From Stenopsyche tienmushanensis (lineage: Eukaryota > Arthropoda > Insecta > Trichoptera > Stenopsychidae): a DNA stretch of 64,000 nucleotides. This document shows positions 1 to 11,619 of this stretch, piece after piece. The notes under the pieces were generated by a model. That model had not been told where the DNA came from. It saw only the letters and a list, made by a program, of their open reading frames with translations, and did no database searches. Numbering within the stretch: position 1 is the first letter of the stretch; each line of letters begins with the position of its first letter. Location of the stretch: assembly GCA_008973525.1 (NCBI GenBank), contig WACJ01000265.1, positions 186,001 to 250,000 on the forward strand. The letters are read 5' to 3'. Made by a program: the position numbers and the translations under genes.

Positions 1-1020
1 CAAATGCATTGCATAAGTGACGATAAGATTAGTCAAATAAGATTTTTTTATTATAAAAATATTTGTAAATGTATAGCGAAATTATCATTATTTATAAATG
101 ATATTTTAATACTTGTAGCAAATTCAGTCACCCATAAGAGGCCCTGCCCAACTTTATTAATCAATACAATATTTACATCTTCAGATTCAGGAAATCAGTA
201 TAAACCTGAATAAATCCGTTGTGGATTGATTGATTGATTGAAGTATAGATTTAATAAAACTACTATTTAATGATCCAACAAAGTAGAAAACTAAATTCTA
301 AAACGTTATATATTGGCATGCATCCGATGCAAAACACATTTTTTAAAATGAGTTCTCATGAAAGCGCAGACGACAAATCTGCTATTAATAATAGAATATT
401 GAGGAATAATCTATAGATTTAATACTCTTAAATATCAAACTATAGTGTGAGCAAAATGGCATCCCTATGCAATGGTGCAGTGTATCAATTTAACAGTGAC
501 ACATTCTGTGGTGCTGCGGACACATTAAATCTGAAATAACGTGGAATAACTGAAATCTATCGCGTTTTAGGTCCTATAGAGACGCGCAAGAGGTGGAAGT
601 CATCGGATAACCTTGGTTGTGGGAAGACGTCCTTCTTGCGACCAGATCTCTCTCCCTCTCTGATCGTACAAAGAAAACAGTTATGATGAGAGTATTTCTA
701 TTCGCACCCGTCCACATCCATCCCACAGCTCGGCTCGCCAAAAAAAAAAAAATTATCGTACCAAAAAATTTTGAATTTCTTATAAATATTAATATTTTCT
801 TGACTTTTTAGTGACTTATGGCTTTTTAATGATACTTTTATAATAAGCATTTAAAAATAATGATAAAATCAACTCTCAATGATCAACCCTTTGAGTAGTG
901 AGTTAATTTTAAAACGACCTAAATCCATTTATAAAGCTTGTTTGTAAAACTTTTAAATAAATAAATCAACACTGAATACACACATAATATTTGTTTATCC
1001 GGAATCGATTCATTTAGATT
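1..1020. other. Gene-free AT-rich stretch
   Basis: I see no supported gene here. Short open frames occur but have no recognisable domain or codon bias. Positions 120-240 resemble the sequence around 32150-32260 (shared stretches around the words tttattaatc and atatttacatct), so this is probably part of a dispersed repeat. Confidence 0.4.
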
Positions 1021-1027
1021 ACCATTA

Positions 1028-1205
1028 TTGGTTGATAAATTTGGGTTATCGGTCTGTACGATCGTACGATGTACGCAAGATACTCTCTCTGTCTCTGTTT
1101 CTCTTCAAATTCAACGTGCAAGACACTCTCTCCGTCTTTGTTTCTCTTCGAACTCAAAGTTCATGAATGCTCTTTTTAAATCACTGGTATTCGATCGCAA
1201 ATACG
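1028..1205 (-). repeat. Fragment of the TTAA-type MITE family
   Basis: Read on the minus strand, this stretch matches the element at about 52700-52850 and, more loosely, the TTAA-bounded copies at 52195-52528 and 54588-55081. The shared part contains a cytosine/thymine-rich tract with repeated ctctctctg/ctctgtttctctt words and the word atgtacgcaaga. No termini are visible, so this is a fragment. Confidence 0.6.
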
Positions 1206-1259
1206 CGACTGTACTCTTCGAAGGGTTAATCCTTTCATATCTAATACTTTCAAATTAAA

Positions 1260-2166
1260 TAATTTTATCCTATCCATTTGAGATAATGGGAAACTACCAC
1301 ATTTATCGAAAAAATATTTATACTTCGTCTATTCGTCTTAATGGAATTATTTAAGCATATTTTTCATATTAACAGAAGGTCATCGATTTTGAAGAAATTT
1401 ATATTTATATATATATAGAATTTGATCATGTTCTGGATGAATTTGATTTCATTCAGCATTTCGCTGCTGTCAGAAATCAACCCTTGCCGTCCGTACCCCG
1501 GACATATGCAGACCCCTGTATAATATGTAATCCTAGAACTATCCAGTTCCGTAATTAAGATGAACAGATCAATTAAGGAGTGATACGGAAGCACTGGATG
1601 GAGAACGTGCGGAGATAAACGATGAAGAGGATCGTCCCGAGAAAAGATCGAAATAAAGATGTATTACACTAATCCGAATCCGTCTTCCTACACTATTAAT
1701 CACCCTCGTATATCGATGTAGGGCTGCGTGACCGGAATCGGTTAATTTTTGACCCGAGCTGGATCAGGTCAGTAATGTGTCAAGGATTATTGATTATCCG
1801 GTACACGCAATTTGTCGGTTTTGAGCCGAACGAGGTGAGAATTGCAATTTTAATAGGCGAATGCATCTGAATGATGTCAAAACGGCACGCGAATGCCATT
1901 ATTTATCCCGTTTTGTTCGCAAATTCACAGTTTTGGACCTGTGGATGATTTCAATTTTAGCAATGAAAAGGCCGACATGTGGGTTTAAGCGTTATCTAAA
2001 CAAAACTTGCGCAAATACGATACAGAGCTAACCATTTGAATTCTAAATTATAGAAATATCCGACGTTATAAAATACGGATAATATAATTATATTAGAAAA
2101 AACTAAGGGTGTATTTTTGGAGATTGAACCGTAATCTGAAATCGAGCCATCCATTTTATTAATAGA
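1260..2166. other. Gene-free stretch
   Basis: No supported gene or RNA. Base composition becomes more even between about 1480 and 1980, like the other GC-richer non-coding islands of the window, but I see no motif that gives it a role. Confidence 0.35.
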
Positions 2167-2607
2167 CTAGCTGGTACCCGGCGCGTTGCTGCCACAGAAG
2201 TAATAACTCTAAAAATATTGTTTGAAATTTGAAAGAGTTATCTTGTTTAATAAGAAATGATAGAAATAATGAAATTTATTTTATTTTGTTGGTTTTATTA
2301 TAAATATGAATAAATATACAAACATTGATTTTTATATATAAGATTTACTGTAAGTTACAATTGTATTATACCTATATTATTTAAGAAAGCACAAACAATA
2401 AGTTGGCAAAGTTTTATCCCAATCGAATGAACGGTATGGCAGCGCATTAAATACGAACAAACAAACATTACTTTTTTTAATATATGCTATGCCTATGTTA
2501 CTTGCGGAATTTTCAAAAATATGTGGACGAAGTTTTATTGCAATACGATAATCGATATGGCAGCGCATTTCGAACGAACAAAGCCCAATTCATTTTAATA
2601 TATTAGA
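2167..2607 (-). mobile_element. Helitron-like non-autonomous element (HLE copy 1)
   Basis: Minus-strand copy of the commonest repeat in the window. The 5' end is TCTAATATATT and the 3' end is CCGGGTACCAGCTAG followed by T, the TC...CTAG/T layout typical of Helitrons. The body has two related half-units, each with the words atgaacggtatggcagcgca and aaagttttat or close variants. No Rep/helicase is encoded. A start two bases further out would give the A|TC flank expected for Helitrons, so the 5' boundary is uncertain by a few bases. Confidence 0.8.
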
Positions 2608-5360
2608 AGATTATTGTGTTTAAAATACATTATATTGTAACAATGAATTAGAATTGCTTTCTAAATCGAAAAGCTAACAAGACTTCGATTTATGATGAAA
2701 AATTATCGAAAACCATCATTAAAAAGCATCCAAGGGATTTAATTGAATTGATGACCTCTCACTGACCAGGTTTTGCTTCATCCTCTGAGCTTTTATATAA
2801 GGATCTTATTTATACAAGCAAGGAAATAGACATTCTTACAAATAACATTAAATGAAATTATAAAAAGTGTTACGCGGACGAAATGATTGATCTGTGCAGA
2901 TGTAATTCACTAGATTAATAGCGACACCTTTTTGTCTCAATTAACAGTGAAATTACCTTAACTATCAGCTTGGATAGCCTTGGCTGCGGGAAGATGTCCT
3001 TCCCGCAGGCTCGCTGCTATAACATCTCTCTTTGTGTGAATAGTGATATCATTATTTTTTAATAGCTTACTGGAAATAAGTCTTACTGGAAAATATGAAT
3101 ACTTTGTTGGTACCGTGTTCTCCCCCCCCCCCCCCCACACAAAGTAAATTTGAGTCTGAAGCTTTACAACAGTGGCTTTCTTGAATAAAAGCCATTGGAC
3201 TCCCATCGAATGCATTAGATTTCTCATTAATTAAGAATTTCCGTGGAAAGTTAATCGCTAAAAGCTCGATTCTTTAGGTATTCAATGGAAAAAAAAATCA
3301 ATCAGTTGGTCCGTGGAGTTTTTTTCGCGTATTTAAAATCGACAATTAGGTCAATGTTTGAATTGGATGCAAAATTGCGATCCATGAATAGGCATTAAGA
3401 AGGAGTTAAACTTGCAGCGAACTGTTTGTGGCTGTTATATGAAGAAGTTAACGATGAAAGCTTATGTTTATCTAGCGAAATGCATACAATTTAGATTAAT
3501 TCATGCATTTTTTTCAATGTTATATTATTAAAAGTACAACTATCGTCTGTGCTTCCACGAGAACACATTTCAAAAAGTTGTATTGCATAGAGTGCATTGC
3601 ATATTAAACAGTAGTCTCGATTGGGTCTATATTTTGAGATAAATTATTAATTTGTTCCACAGTGGTTTTATGATCAATTCTCTATAGCATCTAATTTGAA
3701 AATAAGCATATTTTTATAGGGAAAAAATATGAAAATGCATTTAAAAGTCATCCAAATCCGATCTTCTAAATTTCTCGGCACGATTAAAATCAGAATTTTT
3801 ATAATAAGGGTCCAGTATCTAAACCACTATACCAACACTCGGTTCAAATTGAGCTTAGGAGATCGATAAAAAAGCTCATAGATGTGTACGTGACTATTTT
3901 ACGAATGATTGGGATCCTTTTCCTAGTTTGCGCTTGTAAATAAAAATGAGGCTTTGTTTCAGACAAACTATTTACAAGACGAATGTGTCTAATTCCCCTC
4001 ACGAGTATATGAAGGTTAAGATTAATTGAACGAATCGTCGGCGGATAATTTTGTTTGCTTAACACGTCACATTTTTCCCGGATAATTAATTGATCTAAAC
4101 AGGATGACAGAGCAGCGTGATGGATTGTAGGCCACGGGTGAAGGGCCTCACCCACGTCTTCGGCATCAACACGGGCAGGTTTGTCACGTATCGAGGGCCT
4201 CTAATCCGAAGCCGGGAAATCTTTGTCGAAAATCGAAGCACGTCGTTTTAAATTCGCAATCCAACCCTGTCGAAAGTTTGGCGAGAATTTTGCAACTGTC
4301 AAAATTGGGCCTCGCAGTCTGAATACTTATTCGGCGCCCTTTTGTGAAAACATAACGGCTTTTCCCTGTTCGGTCACACTTGGCTCGGGGGCCGTCATTT
4401 CCACGGGTCTTCAAAAGACGCCATCAATCTTCATCAGCGCTGACCTGAACATTTATTTACATGCCGGGAAAGAATCCAATTTGTAAAACAGTTTAGGGGT
4501 AACCGCCAGGTGATGGAAATCTAATAGTTTTCACCGGATAAAGCGAGACGCCCGCCGAAAAACCTCTGATAAATGGGAAGGGCCTCGAGGATCCACAGTG
4601 TAATAAACGATGACTAAATATTTTTTCTTGCATGCTCAGAGACAGATTAAGGGCCTCGAGAGATGTATACGAAAATTTATTTATATGATGAAAAAACACG
4701 AAACGCCATCCTTCACTAACGATATGTGTACATATGAGGCCATAAAGTAGGGGCATTTTTTAAGCTCAACCCAACCGCACAAAAACGAGCTTCCTAACCA
4801 GTGAAAGAAACACATTCGCATAATGAAATCTACATTTCTTGCAATATTCAAATGGAAACCTTTAAGCGCACGAAGAAGAAATTTAGAACAAAAAACGCCA
4901 TAATACTAAGCAATCTCATATTTTATGAGGGTTAGCATATTATTATAGGGGTTGACGATCGCCGTTTTGAATAATCTATTGTACATTTTCATCAATTATA
5001 ATGAATTCAAAAATGAATCATATAAGTTATGGAGATATATGCTAAAAAAAGATCCGAAATTTTGTGCAATTGGTTGACACACGAACAATGCCAACCAAAA
5101 ACTATGATTGATTATCAATTGATTTTTGATTCTATACCCAAAATCTTTCTATTCTATTAAAGTTAATATATTTAATAATGATCAAGCCATAAGTTTATCA
5201 TAAAAATTTAATGATGAAACTAAGCACATTGAGGCATATCCTAATAAAAGAAACGCTGATGAAACAAGATATGTGTCATGATAATATCTGTACTATGTTT
5301 TGAAAATTGATTTTATTAATTTCTTATTTCATTTGTTACGCTAAATGAATGATTGTGTAA
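2608..5360. other. Gene-free stretch with a poly-C tract
   Basis: No supported gene. It includes a 15-base C run at 3122-3136 and a GC-richer island at about 4090-4480, where overlapping short frames exist on both strands but none looks like a domain. Nothing recognisable otherwise. Confidence 0.35.
3122..3136. repeat. Poly-C homopolymer
   Basis: Fifteen consecutive C. A comparable G run (13) is at 54483-54495. Confidence 0.95.
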
Positions 5361-5361
5361 T

Positions 5362-5500
5362 ATATAATAAAGTAGGCTTGCTACCGGTATAGTGGTCGTT
5401 TTGTGCTACGTTTTGCCGCATGCGCGTAGCGTCCTTATGATGTACGCGACAGAGACGGACACACTGCAAATGATTCTCCCTCTCTTTCCTATAATTAAAT
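5362..5500 (+). repeat. Dispersed repeat (copy A, partner 56765-56895)
   Basis: Shares with 56765-56895 the opening gtgtaatatataataaa, then a gggcttgctac-like block, a tagcgt-containing block and atgatgta words, in the same order and orientation. The class is unknown; no terminal repeats are visible. Confidence 0.6.
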
Positions 5501-5519
5501 CTCGGTTAATTTGTCACAC

Positions 5520-6600
5520 TGATGATTATAAAAAATATGACCTTATTTAGCAAAATATCAGACTTTAGAGGAACAAGGGAAATCTCCAGAATTGATAAAT
5601 GTTCATTTTGAGCCATGCAATTAGCGATTGATTGGTCAGATTATACCGGATCATATGACAACAGCCAATAAACGCGTCGCTAAAAGGTTACTACAAAGCG
5701 TGAGGATGGAAGATTAATTAGAAAGCTTTTCAAAGACGAATAGAGAAACCGTTTGGACTCGCTATTAATTCGACGTAAGAAATCGGAGACGATCGACTCC
5801 TGCAAGGAATGCGAAAACAATACCCAAGGAAGATGGCCTGAAAAGTTGTAAAATTAGGAAAAAAAACCATAGTTATCCATGTTTTTATTTTCGTATTGGT
5901 TGCTTAAGGGTTTATATATCGATGTATAATTAAATGATATAAATTCACCGAAAAAGACATTGATATCGTCTTTATCATCGATTTTCATAATTTCTGCGAT
6001 ACAAACTTGCAAATGCAGGAAGATAAGACACGTTCATAGAATGAATCATTGCAAACATCGTGATCCAAAATCACTTAATAGCATATAAAGAAAATATGCA
6101 TGACATCCTAAAGCAAAAGTTGAATGAGGTATTCAATATTGTTAATGAGTTCCTCGCCAAAAAGATTCACAGCCTTCATAAAGTCCAGAGATGATTTTAT
6201 CAAATGATATTTTTTTATGTTTCAATAAATGTATATTATTTTACTGTATTTATCCAAATACTGTAACAAAGTAGAGGGTCGTAACAAGGGGGTGTCAAAG
6301 CAGGCCCCACGGGCGCGACTTAACTTGGGGCGCAAAGCGTAGAATACCGACCCAGTCGAGAGTTGCACATGGTTTTTATTTTTAATCAACACTGATTGTT
6401 CGTTTTTTTAATATATACCAAGTTGTTTAATCCCTATTTTCTTCTGCTTAAACATTGGGTCGATTTAGCCGGCATAAAACCACAATAAAATAAAGACAAC
6501 AATATTTTCGACCGATTGTAAAATTTAAACAACCCACTCGATCAGTCTTCTTCGAACAACTTCGTTTTGTAATGAGAATTCATAATCGTTGTGTAGACAT
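5520..6600. other. Gene-free stretch
   Basis: No supported gene or repeat family apart from ordinary AT-rich sequence. A GC-richer patch at 6270-6360 has no recognisable feature. Confidence 0.35.
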
Positions 6601-6790
6601 TTTCGGGTATGGCATCTAATCGCGAGGTGTTCATTCGTCATATCAGCGGTTGGAAAAGCGGACCGGTTGAACATACAGACCTTTTAGGTATTTTTGCGGC
6701 ATTTTCGGAGACAAATGCATACCCGGGGCCTTCTATGATCTGTACGATCACGGAAGCCCTCTCAGAGACTAACTTATATCGTTGGCTCAC
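6600..6790 (+). repeat. Dispersed repeat (copy A, partner 30264-30390)
   Basis: The block starting ggtatggcatctaatcgcga and running through the word cgtcatatcagcggt recurs at 30264-30390 with substitutions. This copy lacks the inverted duplication seen in the other. The class is unassigned; an 87-residue open frame across it has no recognisable domain. Confidence 0.6.
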
Positions 6791-7269
6791 ACCAAATAAG
6801 GTCGCAAACGAGTCAATACTTCCTTCCGCTCATAAAGACTATATATTTATCTATCTTACTAATTTATGCTGATATCTTAGCTAGTGTTTAGTTTAAGATA
6901 CGGCTAAGGAAGCATCCCTCTATTTATTTTTTTAAATTAAGTCTTTATCGGGACAAAGGCTACAAATGATGAAGTTTATGGATCATAATATACATAATAA
7001 ACAAATGTAAATTTTGATGTAGATGCTGTAATCCAAGCAACAAAAATACGGGATGACCCTCTAAAAACAATGCAAAACGACTGAACATGTGCCAATTATT
7101 ATTGTTAAGGCAAAGAAGCAACCTTTTTGCCGCAAATTTTCATTGGAGATGAGAAATTGATTGCACTCGAAAATGTAGAAAAATAATGCCCTTCTAAAAA
7201 ACAAACTCCTGGTAATATATTTTTAAAAAATCAAGTTGTTCCTGGAAGTATAAGAAAAACATGACCTGA

Positions 7270-7600
7270 ATGAAAGAAGAAGAAACTACATTGAGACAAA
7301 ATCCATTCTCTGCTTCTCTTGATTTAACCATAATTTCCGATGAATTACAAGACGAATTCTTGGATTTTCGGAGTGATTCCTCGGCACGTAATTTTTTAAT
7401 GAAAGATTGCTCGCACAATTCTGGTGTTGTATGTATCATTCATACCCAAATGTGATGATGCTTACCGTTTTAGTTTCATTTTTGTCTATCGGGGTTGCGG
7501 GTCACATGGCTTTTATAAAAAGGGCTCGCCACCCGAAAAGCTTGGGAATCTGTGCTTTAAGGGGTTTGTTAGAAGTATTTTGTATATAGATTTGTTTTCG
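7270..7600 (+). pseudogene. hAT-like (ZBED/SCAND3-type) transposase C-terminal relic
   Basis: Two overlapping frames together resemble the C-terminal part of ZBED/SCAND3-type domesticated or hAT transposases. The first frame has NPF, then an acidic LQDEFLDF and a DSSARNFLMKD motif. A frameshift near 7405 leads to a second frame with FWCCMYHSYPNV, which fits the FW..M..SYP motif of that family. After that the homology decays. It is a broken remnant with no function expected. Family assignment is by eye. Confidence 0.45.
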
Positions 7601-7609
7601 TCGATGTAT

Positions 7610-8879
7610 TCAAATGGTTGCAGACCTCTACTGCTAAGTATGCATGACACAAAGCACCCTCGAGCAGATGGTATACAAATATGAATAGCTAAAGCAAAGA
7701 GATCAATTACTGATAGCAAGATCGTGTGATGTTCTCCCGCGGGAGAACGTCATTTGCGATTCATATTACATGCCTATTTTTTCGAAAATGGTGATTGTTA
7801 AAAGGGGAAAATTTAAGATCCATACCATGTAGAGAGATGCACGTGAGAGATTTTTCATTATGAAAAACCCCGCTGGCAAAGCAACCCTTATTCGCGGTCG
7901 AGCGATCAAAGAACACCTGAAATAAATCAGCTTCTAATTTTGAGTATGTATTAAAACGCCATCCTCCATAAAATATTCATGAGCACCTGTTACGTGCTGA
8001 GGAATAAATGGGATGAAGAGATAAAAATGAAAAAGTGTAATCGCATTTCTTTTGAATATGCTAAACGGATTTTCGGTACAGAGGAAGCTCGCTATTTGCT
8101 TATCTAAAACATGCCACAAATCAACTCCGCGAATAAGTAAAGCTTTATGGCCAGTGTTAATGGAATTATCGCTGCAGCAATTTATGGCCTTGAATGCTTA
8201 ATAAGAGCTGGAGGCTTTATATAAGGAAATTCTAATAAATATCAACCCCCTTGTCTCCCGCTCGGACACTTGCGAAATGTTCATCGACAAATGGAAAGCT
8301 AAAACGACACTGAAAAATCGCAGAAAAATATACTATCATCAGAGGAGATGTAGAATTATTTCCACTGAATTTGGCAGCAGAACGTAATTCGTTACTACAA
8401 TGGGATTGGGAGGAATGATCATTTGAAAAATTACCCAAGATAGGAATTATTAACGCCGGAATAAATGCTCCGCAGATGCTACATTTTTATCTCCTTCCAC
8501 ATTATCCGCCCTGAATGACTAAAAAAGGTTCATCCTTAAAATTATCTATGAAAAGTGCTCGCGATTATGTGATGGATTATTTTTTAATTACAGTCGTTTC
8601 CATAACTGATAAAACACGAATGCCATAATAATTGTGGCACGCACGTAAACTACTCGACATTTTATGAAGAGGTATCAAATTTATTCGTCGATCAGACTGA
8701 GACAAAAATGTATCTATAAAATTAATAGCTTCCTGATTCTGATAGGTATAGGGAGCAAATGTGGCCCATAAAAATAATGCTTGACGGATATCCAATACGC
8801 TTTTATTATTTTATGGCGGCAGTGTGAGATCTGGTGTTGTCATAAAGAAGCGACGCTTGAATCAAATATTTTAACATCT
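7610..8879. other. Gene-free stretch with a perfect 18-bp palindrome
   Basis: No supported gene. It contains a perfect palindrome at 7731-7748 (listed separately). Confidence 0.35.
7731..7748. repeat. Perfect 18-bp palindrome
   Basis: GTTCTCCCGCGGGAGAAC is identical to its reverse complement. The flanking gat/gtc extends the stem by two pairs and a wobble. Confidence 0.9.
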
Positions 8880-8881
8880 TA

Positions 8882-9703
8882 GGTTGTCCCATAAGTCTCT
8901 TTCGCAAAATACATTTTTATAAGTTAGAAATTCCACGAACATCCGTCCATAATCATCTGACAAAATTGGGCTACATCAAACGTTTAGATGTGTGGCTTTC
9001 TCATGAACTGATTGACTCAAATAAACTTCAGCGTATTTCAATATGCGATCTTCTTCTCCAACGACATAATAGCCAACCTTTTTTGAAGAGACTGGAGATG
9101 AAAATTGGATACTCTATGAGAATATCCAACGTAAACGGTCTTGGATCAAGGGTATAGAAGCTTTAACTGTAGCTAAACCTGGCCTACATCAAAAAAAAAA
9201 GTTTTGCTATGCATTTGGTGGGACTGGAAGGGGGTAGTTTATTATGAGCTACTTCAGCAAGGTTAAACAAAATATTGTTTCTAACTAGACAATCTAAAGG
9301 ATACAATTGCCAGAATACAGCCAGAATACAGCCAGAATTAGCGAACAGACGAGGCGTTGTTTTTCATCACGATAACGCCAGGCCTCATCTGTCTTTGCTC
9401 GTCAGAAATAAATCATTATCATTTGACTGGGATGTTTTACCTCATCCTCCATACTCTCCGGACATTGCCCCTTCAGATTATTATTTATTTCTTTCATTGA
9501 AAAATTCTTTACGTGGTAAAAAATTTAATTCAAAAAATGATATAAAAATGTACCTTGATCAATATTTTGCCAACAAACCTGGGAAATTTTGGCAAGAAGG
9601 CATTATGAGGCTTCTGGAGAGATGGAGAAAGGCAATAGAACAGAATGGAACATATATTGTTCAATAAATTTTGATCTAATACAAATGATTTTATGGGACA
9701 CCC
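8882..9703 (+). mobile_element. Mariner relic, copy a (both terminal repeats present)
   Basis: The left end GGTTGTCCCATAAG and right end CTTATGGGA..ACCC-like sequence are inverted repeats, each bordered by TA (8880-8881, 9704-9705), the Tc1/mariner target duplication. The interior is a mariner transposase with its N-terminal HTH deleted and a frame break near 9110-9275. The last 130 codons (9275-9667) stay open. They carry HHDNARPH (second catalytic Asp) and [13 protein letters not shown] (third Asp of the D,D34D triad). The first catalytic region (around 9090) is damaged. Same family as the copies at 10505, 45600 and 47476. Confidence 0.88.
9275..9667 (+). pseudogene. Mariner transposase C-terminal fragment
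   Basis: An open 130-codon stretch inside mariner copy a, read from a TTG codon with no proper start. It has the HHDNARPH motif near residue 28 and the [17 protein letters not shown] block near residues 55-71, then the usual GKKF and W..GI..L..RW C-terminus. The N-terminal half is broken, so this cannot encode an active transposase. Confidence 0.85.
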
Positions 9704-9709
9704 TAATAT

Positions 9710-10500
9710 TATATATAAAAATCCACCCGGAGTACATAAAGTCCAGTTCTTCCTTTTCTTGCGTGAATATGCAATATTATATGTATATGCAAATTACATT
9801 CATATTGCAATACTAGATTCAAAATGGAATTATTTTGGTATTTAAATACGTCCATTATTATTTGCATTAGGAATGTTCTTAAGCAGTTCATCCTCACATT
9901 TAATATTAAAAGATGAACTGAAATGGTAAATGGACAGCGATCTAAGATCATGAATTAGTTCATGAATAAATAGAATATCAGTCTTTGAATGGCCTGCGAA
10001 AATGTCTGATTTTAATTCCTTAGGGGATTTTTGGGTCGTCTCAAGAATAAAGTTGTAGATAAATTATTATGTATGTATAAATTATTATTATGGACTCTTG
10101 GTCAATTAATTCGGATTCAATGTCACACTTGAAGAAATCCACTCCATGGAACACAGTAAATACAGATTAATATTTTGTGTAGGCTAATAAATTATTATCA
10201 TGACAATAGCTAAAACATTGGAAACCGTTTGGAAAATATTAGAAAATTATCACATTAAAATATTTGATCCATAGAAAAATCTTCAGTTGGGATCACTATG
10301 GAAAATATGTTATGTTAACGCTTTAAAGTCCGGGTTGTTCTGTGTTAAACTTCGCCTGGGGTCAGTTCGAGCTTCATACAAAATGCATAAGACTTTTTTT
10401 AGTAAAATTGATATAATTCTTAAATTAACCAATAGATTAAAAATATATTTCACTAGTATTTTTAAAACAATTTATTGCATTGATATATGTAAACACAACA
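9710..10500. other. Gene-free stretch
   Basis: AT-rich sequence with no supported gene or repeat boundary. Confidence 0.35.
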
Positions 10501-10504
10501 GTAG

Positions 10505-10800
10505 TTTTCAACGCTTCTGTGGATATTCTCATAGTATCCAACTTTCATCTCCAGTGACAAGTCTCTTCAAAAAAGGTTGGCTATTATGTCGTTGGAGAAG
10601 AAGATCGCATGTTGAAATACGCTGAAGTTTATTTAAGTCAGTCAGTTCATGAGATGATGAAGCCCAATTTTGTCAGACGATTATGGACGAATGTTCGTGG
10701 AATTTCTAACTTGTTAGCTATTTCGCGAACAGTATATCGCGGGTTTTCTTCAACCATGGCTATGATTAGATTTGTGTTCATTTGCGAAAGATTTCGTGGA
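10505..10800 (-). pseudogene. Mariner relic, copy b (N-terminal part)
   Basis: On the minus strand this matches the N-terminal third of the same mariner transposase: the HTH block with [15 protein letters not shown], then the KLG-like and HELTD-like block, and ends at the TGDESW-equivalent region. It starts at about 10795 and runs to about 10505. It has frame breaks and no C-terminal catalytic part. Confidence 0.75.
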
Positions 10801-11218
10801 ATTATTTACAAAAAACATTATAAGAAGATCAAATTTGACCAAGAAATGTTAGTTTGCTTGCAAAATCAAGTCACATAAGAGTTGGAATGGGTTCCGCAAA
10901 AAAAAAAATGTTGAAGAGGGGGTCCGCGAAAGAAATTTTACTTATGAAGGGTATACCACACACAAGTGGTGTCAGATCTGAAACCAGGGCCGCCCAAATA
11001 ATTAATTTATTTAACATTGCCCACAAAATGAATCCTAATTAAAGGGATAAGCGTTGTCTTTGCAAAAATAAATAGGAAATGCTACTTCAGACAATTTTAG
11101 TTGAAATTTAAAAAAAAGGTGTCGTGCATATATACAAAGCAGAAGTAGCCAAAATTTAATTTTTTTAAAAATAAATTTAATAAAAACATCAAAAGCATAA
11201 AACGTATTTTCTTATTAT

Positions 11219-11244
11219 TTTGCCAGGGTCAGGCCCCTGGCAAA
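11219..11244. repeat. Short perfect hairpin
   Basis: Arms TTTGCCAGGG and CCCTGGCAAA with a 6-nt loop mark the left edge of the repeat at 11219-11612. Confidence 0.85.
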
Positions 11245-11612
11245 CTAGTACCTTTTTAAGTTTAACGACGTATTGAATGATTTTTATGACATGTAGCATA
11301 TCGTTGGAAAGGCTATAAACTATGGAACTTTTTAAATTTAAACTAAGTTCAAAACACTTGATATTTCTCATTCGTTTGCACATTTTATGTGACTGGAAGC
11401 TCAGAAGTAATTTTCTTTAAAACAATTCAATAAAATAATGATTTATTTAGATCAAAAATACATTTCAAAATAGAAAAACAATTATTTAGTGCTATCACAA
11501 ACACAGATTAAAAAGTCGATTTAAAGATGAAATTTTGGATTTTTTTTCAAAATGTTGAAAAAACAACCCTGACACTTAAGACATAAGGCTTATGTTTGAA
11601 ACCATGTGTAAA
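11219..11612 (+). repeat. Tc1/mariner-superfamily (IS630-type) flank repeat, copy A
   Basis: About 390 bp that aligns in the same orientation with 46250-46668. Shared landmarks are tacct..tcaag, the ...taggatatcgttg-like block, aactaagttcaaaa, ttaattttctttaaa, aataatgatttatt and the ending acccctgacacttaagacata-like segment. At 49335-49440 the same end segment adjoins a transposase C-terminus ([12 protein letters not shown] on the minus strand), so this is probably non-coding flank of that transposon family. Confidence 0.6.
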
Positions 11613-11619
11613 ATACCCC

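Noticed and set aside
3808..3842. tRNA-like A-box text on the minus strand (GGTATAGTGGTTTAGATACT)
   Set aside because: No B box, anticodon arm or acceptor pairing follows at the right distance.
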